From: Rhodothermia bacterium
GTDB lineage: Bacteria; Bacteroidota; Rhodothermia; Rhodothermales; JAAAOL01
Length of the DNA: 38,874 bases
Direction of reading: 5' to 3'
Assembly (NCBI GenBank): GCA_030428385.1
Contig: JAUIDY010000055.1
Span: 1 to 38,874, forward strand
The notes under the pieces were generated by a model. That model ran no database searches and had not been told where the DNA came from. It worked only from the letters and a program-made list of their open reading frames with translations. This document shows positions 33,989 to 38,874 of this stretch, one piece after another. The position numbers were made by a program, and so were the translations under genes. Position 1 is the stretch's first letter. Each line of letters begins with the position of its first letter.

Positions 33989-34113
33989 GGGATGAAACGT
34001 AAAACGTGAGGGTGATAGCTTCGTCGTTGGAAGCTTGGTCAAGGTCGTGCTGTTGGGAAGGCGGTAACGATCATGGATTGTGCAGCGTCGATGGATGAAA
34101 GTTCACGTTTCAC

Positions 34114-34785
34114 TCAGTCCTGCCAGACGTAGTCAAACAGCAACACCGACGCGCTGATGACGACCCCGGCGAAGCCCGTCAGCGCCAGCAACTCATCCAC
34201 TGCCGCTGACCAGCCGAGGCCGTTCGGGAAGGCGCTTCGCGTGCTGCCAATGACGGACAGCAGCAGCGGAAACAGCAGCGGGAAGAGCAACACCGGCAGC
34301 AGCGGTCCCCGGCTTGCCGTGCGGGCAATGATGGCGGAAAGCAACGTCGTTGCCCCCGCCAAGCCCAGCGCGCCGAGGAACAGCGTCAGCAGCAGCAATC
34401 CCGGTAGCCGTATGTTGACGTTCAGGAACACAACAAACGCACCTACCGCCACAAGATTCAAGCAGAAGATCAGCAAGAAGTTGTAAAATAGTTTACCCGC
34501 ATACACCATGCTGCCCCGCGTGTTGAGCTGGAGCAGCAGCACCGTCCCGCGTTCCTCCTCGCTGATAAACGCCCGGCCCAGACCAATCGCCGCCGAAAAC
34601 AGGATCACGATCCAGAGCACCGCCGCCTGCACCCGCTCGCTCACGGGTTCTTGACCCACAGCAAACAGCACCAGCAGCAATGCCGAAAAAACAAACATCA
34701 GCAGCATGTTGATGGCGTAGCGGTTGCGCAGTTCCAGCCGCACATCTTTCATAAAAACCGCCCATGCTCCGTGGAGCCAACGCAT
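34114..34785 (-). CDS. ccmB: Heme exporter protein CcmB
   Basis: A 223-residue membrane protein with about six helices, the permease partner of the ATPase CcmA in releasing heme-loaded CcmE from CcmC. Family marks are the start AVFMKDVRLELRNR, ISEEERGTVLLLQLN in the first cytoplasmic loop, and the glycine/leucine-rich later helices. The ATG at 34785 is preferred; a TTG at 34818 would add eleven residues. ccmA, which usually precedes ccmB, is not upstream: the next gene runs the other way. A gap of 125 bases separates it from ccmC. Confidence 0.9.
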   Translation of the reverse strand: MRWLHGAWAVFMKDVRLELRNRYAINMLLMFVFSALLLVLFAVGQEPVSERVQAAVLWIVILFSAAIGLGRAFISEEERGTVLLLQLNTRGSMVYAGKLFYNFLLIFCLNLVAVGAFVVFLNVNIRLPGLLLLTLFLGALGLAGATTLLSAIIARTASRGPLLPVLLFPLLFPLLLSVIGSTRSAFPNGLGWSAAVDELLALTGFAGVVISASVLLFDYVWQD

Positions 34786-34900
34786 ACAGGCCGAGGTCAG
34801 GTGAATCGGGTCACTCAAGGATAACAGTTCCTGCCTAGATTCGCCACGCGCCAGCGGCTATCTTCTCCCCACTTTTGCAAACACGAGGTGTTGACGATTC

Positions 34901-35842
34901 ATGATCTCCATTGATCACATTGTGGGCGCGTTGCTAGGTACCGCCGTGGGTGATGCGCTGGGTATGCCCGTCGAAGGGCTGAGCCACCAGAACGTGCGGA
35001 TGTATTACAAAGGCATCAAAGAATACCGCGCCGATGAAAAACGCGGCGACTTGCAGACCGGGCAGTGGACGGGTGACACACAGTGTACATTTGCGATGGC
35101 AGAGGTGCTCGCTTTGGGAGATGCCGAGTACGCAACCCGTCTTGCCGAAGTCTATACCCACCTGTTGCCTGAAGCGCGACGCTGGGACCCGGTCACCATT
35201 CAGCGTGTGAAAGACAATACACTTGATCTGCCACACGAACCTACAAACGGCGCGGCGATGATTGCGGCACCGCTCGGGGCATGGTGGGCTGCAACCGGGG
35301 CGACACGGGATGCTGCGTTCAATCTGATGATGCCGTTGTTTTCCGTGACCCACCGCCACCCGGCAGCGCTAGCAGCAGGGTTTGGGCAGGCGTTTGCTAT
35401 TAAAGTCGTGTTAACCACGCCCGAAGCAATTCTCGACCGGGATGTATGCTGGAAGCAACTGGTGGATACCGTCATATGGGCCGAAGATCGGCTCGGCGAT
35501 GACCACCGCGTTTCAAAGCGTTTGCAACGCCTCACCAACCACCTGCGTGACTTTCCCCTCGATTTGCAAGACCTGTGCGACGGCACGGGCACCTACGCCG
35601 ATGAATCGTGGCCCTTTGCGGTAGCGATGTTCGTCCGCAATCCCGGCCTGCTCGAAGCGACGCTGCTGTCGTCAATTAATGTGGGCGGTGATGCGAATAC
35701 GGTGGGCGCGATGGTGGGTGCCCTGCTCGGCGCGTGGCATGGCTGGGCTGCATTTCCGGCCGAGTGGAAAGAAGGCTTGGAGGCAACCAACGACCTCGAA
35801 GCCCGTGCCAGCCAGTTTGCGGCGGCAATGCTTGACCAGTGA
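34901..35842 (+). CDS. ADP-ribosylglycohydrolase-family protein with altered metal-site motifs
   Basis: A 313-residue all-helical protein of the ADP-ribosylglycohydrolase (DraG-like) family, which removes ADP-ribose from proteins or related compounds using two magnesium ions. Family marks are the start GALLGTAVGDALGMPVEG, the first ligand motif region GQWTGDTQCTFAMAE (T57-T60) and the late VGGDANTVGAMVGALLGAWHG (D264, N266). The usual motifs read T-D-D-T and D-x-D; here one aspartate in each place is replaced (G58, N266), so activity may be reduced or changed. GAGGTG lies ten bases before the ATG. It is divergent from ccmB, with 115 bases between starts. Confidence 0.85.
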   Translation: MISIDHIVGALLGTAVGDALGMPVEGLSHQNVRMYYKGIKEYRADEKRGDLQTGQWTGDTQCTFAMAEVLALGDAEYATRLAEVYTHLLPEARRWDPVTIQRVKDNTLDLPHEPTNGAAMIAAPLGAWWAATGATRDAAFNLMMPLFSVTHRHPAALAAGFGQAFAIKVVLTTPEAILDRDVCWKQLVDTVIWAEDRLGDDHRVSKRLQRLTNHLRDFPLDLQDLCDGTGTYADESWPFAVAMFVRNPGLLEATLLSSINVGGDANTVGAMVGALLGAWHGWAAFPAEWKEGLEATNDLEARASQFAAAMLDQ

Positions 35843-35868
35843 CTATGAAAAAAGCCAAAGGCGAACGA

Positions 35869-36078
35869 TTAATTTGCCCCGCCGTAGTTTACCTCAAAGT
35901 GCTTCTTCACCAGCTTGTTGTATTGCCCTTTGGAGATGTAAATCCGGTGGCGAAAGGGTTCGGTGGGTTTTTCCTGCACCAAGACTTCCCGCTGGTCATA
36001 ATCCCAAAGCAGGATTCGCCCCGACCGTAGGTCCAGGTCAATGTAATAGCGGGTTTCTTTGTCTTGTGGCTTGGACAT
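35869..36078 (-). CDS. Small conserved-looking hypothetical protein
   Basis: A 69-residue protein, unrecognised. It is likely real because it follows murB on the same strand after nine bases, starts with ATG and has an ordered, charged composition: YYIDLDLRSGRILLWDYDQR followed by HRIYISKGQYNKLVKKHF. The pattern suggests a small beta-rich protein with a C-terminal helix. There is no signal peptide or membrane helix, so it should be cytoplasmic. It is probably co-transcribed with murB; no functional link can be drawn. Confidence 0.6.
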   Translation of the reverse strand: MSKPQDKETRYYIDLDLRSGRILLWDYDQREVLVQEKPTEPFRHRIYISKGQYNKLVKKHFEVNYGGAN

Positions 36079-36087
36079 GGCTCAAAA

Positions 36088-37158
36088 TTATTTCTTGTCC
36101 ACCGTCACATCGCGCTGCTCCTTGCCGCGCTGGGCGCGTTCTTTGGCGGTGATGATGCCTTCTGGTTTCGGGACCTGATACGGCGGTGAGGACGTGGGCG
36201 GCGCAAAGTCGCCGATCATGGCGATTTCGGTTTCGAGGTGGTAGCCGGTCTCACGGGCGACGGTGTCTTGCACATGCTGGATCAGTGCCCGCACGTCGGC
36301 GGCGGTGGCCCCGCCTCGGTTGACGATGATGTTGGCGTGACGGTGGGTGACCTCGGCCCTGCCAATGCGTGTACCCAGCAGCCCACACTCGTCAATGAGC
36401 CGCCCCGCCCCGATCCCGTCGATCTTCTGAAAAATAGAACCCGCACTCGGCTCGGTGTCCAGAGGCGGATGCCGCTCCGAGCGCCACGCGAGGTTGGCAG
36501 AAATGGTATTGCGCATCCAGTCGATGTCGGCGGGTTCAAGTTGGAACGTCGCCGAGAGCACCACGTCGTCTCGCTCGTGCAAGATAGACTGGTCGTAGCC
36601 GAAGTTGAAGTATTCGACACCGACCGTTTTATGCTCATTCTCTTCGGTTAGCAACTCGGCTTCCAGCAACACTTCTTCGATATACATCGTGCGTTCCCGC
36701 GCTGGCGGTGGGGAGAGGAAGTGCAGGTTTTGCCACAGCGCCCCGCCCACCGTCGAGGGGATACCTGCGTAATGCTCCAGTCCCGACAGCCCTGCCGCCA
36801 CGGCCGTTTCGATCACGTCGCGCCAGATGATCGCGCCGCTTTCGGCATGCAGGTGGTTCGTATTCTGGTTCACCGACACCTGTTGCGCCCGGTTTCGAAT
36901 CACCAGCCCGCGAAAACCCCGGTCGCCCACCAAGATGTTGGCACCGAGTCCCAAGAGGAAATACGGTATGTCCAGTTTACGGGCGGCTTCGATGGCACGA
37001 CGCAGTTCCACTGCCGATGTGGCTTCAAAGAACAAGTCCGCCGGGCCCCCAATTTGGAACGTCGTCATGGGTGCCAGCACCACATCGCGCCGGAGACGAT
37101 CTGCGCCAAGGGTTCGAAGAAGCGCCTTTCGGGTAGTTTCAGAAATAGCAGGAGGCAT
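36088..37158 (-). CDS. murB: UDP-N-acetylmuramate dehydrogenase (MurB)
   Basis: A 356-residue FAD enzyme that reduces UDP-N-acetylglucosamine enolpyruvate to UDP-N-acetylmuramate with NADPH in peptidoglycan synthesis. Visible marks are the substrate-positioning stretch MTTFQIGGPADLFFEA, the FAD-binding LGLGANILVGDRGFRG, YAGIPSTVGGALWQN, the proton-donor region PSAGSIFQKIDG (serine within AGSIF), GAGRLIDECGL and late HRHANIIVNRGGATAADV with ETEI near the end. The ATG at 37158 is chosen because the family begins near it; the 35-residue extension to 37263 looks non-coding. A charged tail of about 40 residues after GDFAPP is extra compared with typical MurB. Confidence 0.92.
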   Translation of the reverse strand: MPPAISETTRKALLRTLGADRLRRDVVLAPMTTFQIGGPADLFFEATSAVELRRAIEAARKLDIPYFLLGLGANILVGDRGFRGLVIRNRAQQVSVNQNTNHLHAESGAIIWRDVIETAVAAGLSGLEHYAGIPSTVGGALWQNLHFLSPPPARERTMYIEEVLLEAELLTEENEHKTVGVEYFNFGYDQSILHERDDVVLSATFQLEPADIDWMRNTISANLAWRSERHPPLDTEPSAGSIFQKIDGIGAGRLIDECGLLGTRIGRAEVTHRHANIIVNRGGATAADVRALIQHVQDTVARETGYHLETEIAMIGDFAPPTSSPPYQVPKPEGIITAKERAQRGKEQRDVTVDKK

Positions 37159-37324
37159 CAAAGATGAGGAAGGCAAAGATTTTGGCAAAAAACGTGATAC
37201 TTTGGGCGGCAGATAGTAGGTTCTAGCCGACGGTGAATGTTTGGCAGAAGTGTCCGTATGCAACTTCCCGAATGCGCTCCACCTACAACAACATCTCCCT
37301 TGATCACCAATCTATGAGGCCCTC

Positions 37325-38155
37325 ATGGCTAACAACTTCCCCAATCTAACCAAGGCGCTGGTTCGTGGCATCGTCTTCGTCTTCATTTTCTTTATCATCG
37401 CGGGCATTGCCTCGTGCAACATGTCTACCACCATCGAGTCGGGTGAGGCAGGCGTTCGCTATAGCATTTTTGGTGGGACGGATACAACCATTACCTACGG
37501 CGAAGGCTTAAAAATCCACGCGCCGTGGGTGAATGTTATTGAATACGATATCCGCGTGCAGGAACGGCTGGAAGACATCACGGTGCTTTCGTCCAACGGT
37601 CTGTCCATCGGTTCCGATGTGTCGATTCGCTGGCGACCCATTTCGTCGCGCCTACCGGTTCTCCATGTGACCTACGGCCCAGATTATTACCGCAAGCTCG
37701 TGCAGCCGGAACTGCGCAGTGCCGTGCGTGAGATTGTGGGGCAATACACGCCAGAAGAACTCTATTCCAGCAAGCGCACCGAGTTGCAAGAGCAAATCAT
37801 GCAGAAGGTGAAAACGAGCGTTGAAGTTAATCACATTGATGTAGACGCCGTGTTGATCCGCGATGTGCGCCTGCCCGACCAAATCCAGCGGGCCATTGCG
37901 AACAAGCTGGAAGAGGAACAGGAAGCCGAACGCTACCAGTTTACGCTGGAAAAGGAAAAGCTAGAAGCCGAGCGCAAAGAGATCGAAGCGACCGGGCAGG
38001 CCGAGTACCAGCGCATCATCACGGCGAGCCTTTCGCAGCAGTTCTTGCAATTTAAAGGCATCGAAGCCACGCAGCAACTCGCTACGTCGCAGAACGCCAA
38101 AACCGTCATCGTCGGGGGCGAAAATGGTCTTCCGGTGATCCTCGGCGGACAATAA
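37325..38155 (+). CDS. Prohibitin-family SPFH membrane protein
   Basis: A 276-residue SPFH (stomatin/prohibitin/flotillin/HflK) protein. One membrane helix at about residues 13-31 (RGIVFVFIFFIIAGIASC) is followed by the SPFH domain (GEAGVRYSIFGG, EGLKIHAPWVNVIEYDIRVQ, VSIRWRPI, RSAVREIVGQYTPEELYS) and a strongly charged coiled coil at about 195-230 (LEEEQEAERYQFTLEKEKLE). Such proteins form ring-like membrane assemblies that organise proteases or membrane domains. The match to prohibitins is closer than to HflC, but no FtsH partner is nearby. It starts 166 bases from the divergent murB. Confidence 0.9.
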   Translation: MANNFPNLTKALVRGIVFVFIFFIIAGIASCNMSTTIESGEAGVRYSIFGGTDTTITYGEGLKIHAPWVNVIEYDIRVQERLEDITVLSSNGLSIGSDVSIRWRPISSRLPVLHVTYGPDYYRKLVQPELRSAVREIVGQYTPEELYSSKRTELQEQIMQKVKTSVEVNHIDVDAVLIRDVRLPDQIQRAIANKLEEEQEAERYQFTLEKEKLEAERKEIEATGQAEYQRIITASLSQQFLQFKGIEATQQLATSQNAKTVIVGGENGLPVILGGQ

Positions 38156-38255
38156 ATCTTGGACAGTGAGACTGGGGGTGTGGGAGAGAGGGAGAACTAC
38201 TTTCCCCACCCCTTCTCTCGTCTGAGAGCGTAACGTCAAAAGCTGAAAGCCGGAA

Positions 38256-38585
38256 ATGCCCCAGCAGAGACAGGACTTTTTCGAGCGGGTGTGGGACGTG
38301 GTCGCGCAGATTCCGCATGGTAAGGTCACCACGTACGGCCACATCGCGGAATTCCTGGGCACCAAAAGCGCAGCCCGCACGGTGGGCTGGGCGATGAACG
38401 CCGCCGCGGGCACCGACTTGCCGTGTCACCGCGTCGTGAATCGGTTTGGCGCGCTCAGCGGCAGCCGCCATTTTGAGGGCCCTTTTGTGATGCGCGAACG
38501 GCTGGAAAACGAAGGCATCGAGTTTACCGACGACGATTGCGTGGACCTGAGCCTGCACCTGTGGATTCCAGGCCACGACGCGTAA
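38256..38585 (+). CDS. Short MGMT-family protein (DNA-binding alkyltransferase domain with PCHR cysteine)
   Basis: A 109-residue protein consisting only of the C-terminal, DNA-binding domain of O6-alkylguanine-DNA alkyltransferase. It begins with FFERVWDVVAQIPHGKVTTYGHIAEFLG, keeps RTVGWAMN (helix-turn-helix with the base-flipping arginine) and the active-site motif LPCHRVV with cysteine 57. Alkyltransferase-like proteins of this size usually have tryptophan at that place; here cysteine is kept, so it may still accept alkyl groups. Possible roles are alkylated-guanine repair or flagging such lesions for nucleotide excision repair. There is no N-terminal methyltransferase-type domain. The ATG at 38256 starts the family match. 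Confidence 0.85.
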   Translation: MPQQRQDFFERVWDVVAQIPHGKVTTYGHIAEFLGTKSAARTVGWAMNAAAGTDLPCHRVVNRFGALSGSRHFEGPFVMRERLENEGIEFTDDDCVDLSLHLWIPGHDA

Positions 38586-38874
38586 GTACACCATTGCCGT
38601 TCTTGCCGCGTCATCCTGAGCGAGCACAGCGTGTCGAAGGATCTCCCACCTATAGGCACAGCAAAACGCAGACGTGGGAGATCCTTCGACTGCGGTCTGA
38701 GAAACGGTCTGGTACGTCGATTTGGGGCTGCGCCGGTCGCTTTTCCGCCCATCGCCGCCCGATGCCCTGCGGCTCCGCCTTCGGTTTCTCGGCCCGTAGC
38801 GTTGCTACGAGCCTCGAAATCGGACGACGCTGGTCTCGAAAATCGCCTCGGCTCGCCTGCCAACCCCCGTACCA
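38586..38874. other. Non-coding end of window with a mobile-type palindromic repeat
   Basis: No supportable gene lies here. The first part contains a 17-bp inverted repeat described separately. The rest, from about 38700, is GC-rich and read on either strand gives only short frames without family features. It may be the remnant or edge of the next intergenic region. Confidence 0.45.
38633..38690. repeat. 17-bp perfect inverted repeat with 24-base spacer
   Basis: GTCGAAGGATCTCCCAC (38633-38649) and GTGGGAGATCCTTCGAC (38674-38690) are exact reverse complements. Just before it is CATCCTGAGCGAGC. The phrase 'CATCCTGAGC...GAAGGATCT' is familiar as a dispersed palindromic repeat in many environmental bacteria. 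It could act as a REP-like element or a transcript end after the MGMT-family gene. Confidence 0.65.

Noticed and set aside
33053-34009. A 318-codon open frame on the plus strand
   Set aside because: It is opposite ccmC and ccmD and is full of histidine, arginine and glutamine without any recognisable domain.
38426-38863. A 145-codon open frame on the minus strand at the window end
   Set aside because: It runs through the inverted repeat and opposite the MGMT-family gene, and its product shows no domain or sensible start context.

Overview
The window reads as a chromosomal segment of a moderately GC-rich, Gram-negative, Bacteroidota-type bacterium, most likely from the Rhodothermota/Balneolota side. 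This rests on TonB-dependent receptors with an N-terminal carboxypeptidase-regulatory-like domain, a PorV-family protein beside a secreted protein with a type IX secretion (T9SS)-like C-terminal domain, many lipoproteins, generally weak Shine-Dalgarno sites and a System I cytochrome c maturation cluster. The lineage is inferred from gene content only. I saw no tRNA, rRNA, CRISPR array, transposase or phage gene.

Layout. (1) 1-3073: the end of a beta-helix-like protein converges on a SecA-family ATPase that carries a C-terminal membrane segment. (2) 3074-4110: a non-coding, partly AT-rich stretch. (3) 4111-10923: a large TonB-dependent receptor, a secreted protein with a T9SS-like C-terminus and a PorV-family protein, separated by strong hairpins. 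(4) 11059-22720: the most unusual part, seven plus-strand genes in the order CRTAC1 / TPR / CRTAC1 / TPR / membrane multiheme cytochrome fused to TPRs / CRTAC1 / TPR. Six encode predicted lipoproteins, and most junctions overlap or nearly abut. (5) 22940-28748: a second TonB-dependent receptor followed by three tandem paralogous lipoproteins. (6) 34785-28771, minus strand: ccmB, ccmC, ccmD, ccmE, a DUF1499 gene, a secreted alpha/beta hydrolase, an NAD-dependent epimerase and xylose isomerase. (7) 34901-38585: an ADP-ribosylglycohydrolase-family protein, a small unknown gene, murB, a prohibitin-type SPFH protein and a short MGMT-family protein. The window ends in a 17-bp inverted repeat and sequence with no gene I can support.

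How the parts may work together (inference). Regions 3 to 5 are all cell-envelope genes: two receptor modules flank a block of lipid-anchored beta-propeller-like and TPR proteins around a membrane multiheme cytochrome. The block looks like one envelope complex, possibly for electron transfer or handling of an extracellular substrate, but no published function is known to me for this arrangement. The ccmBCDE genes lie about 10 kb downstream on the other strand and could mature its c-type hemes. ccmA is not in the window. Xylose isomerase and the hydrolase suggest pentose or xylan-derived sugar use.
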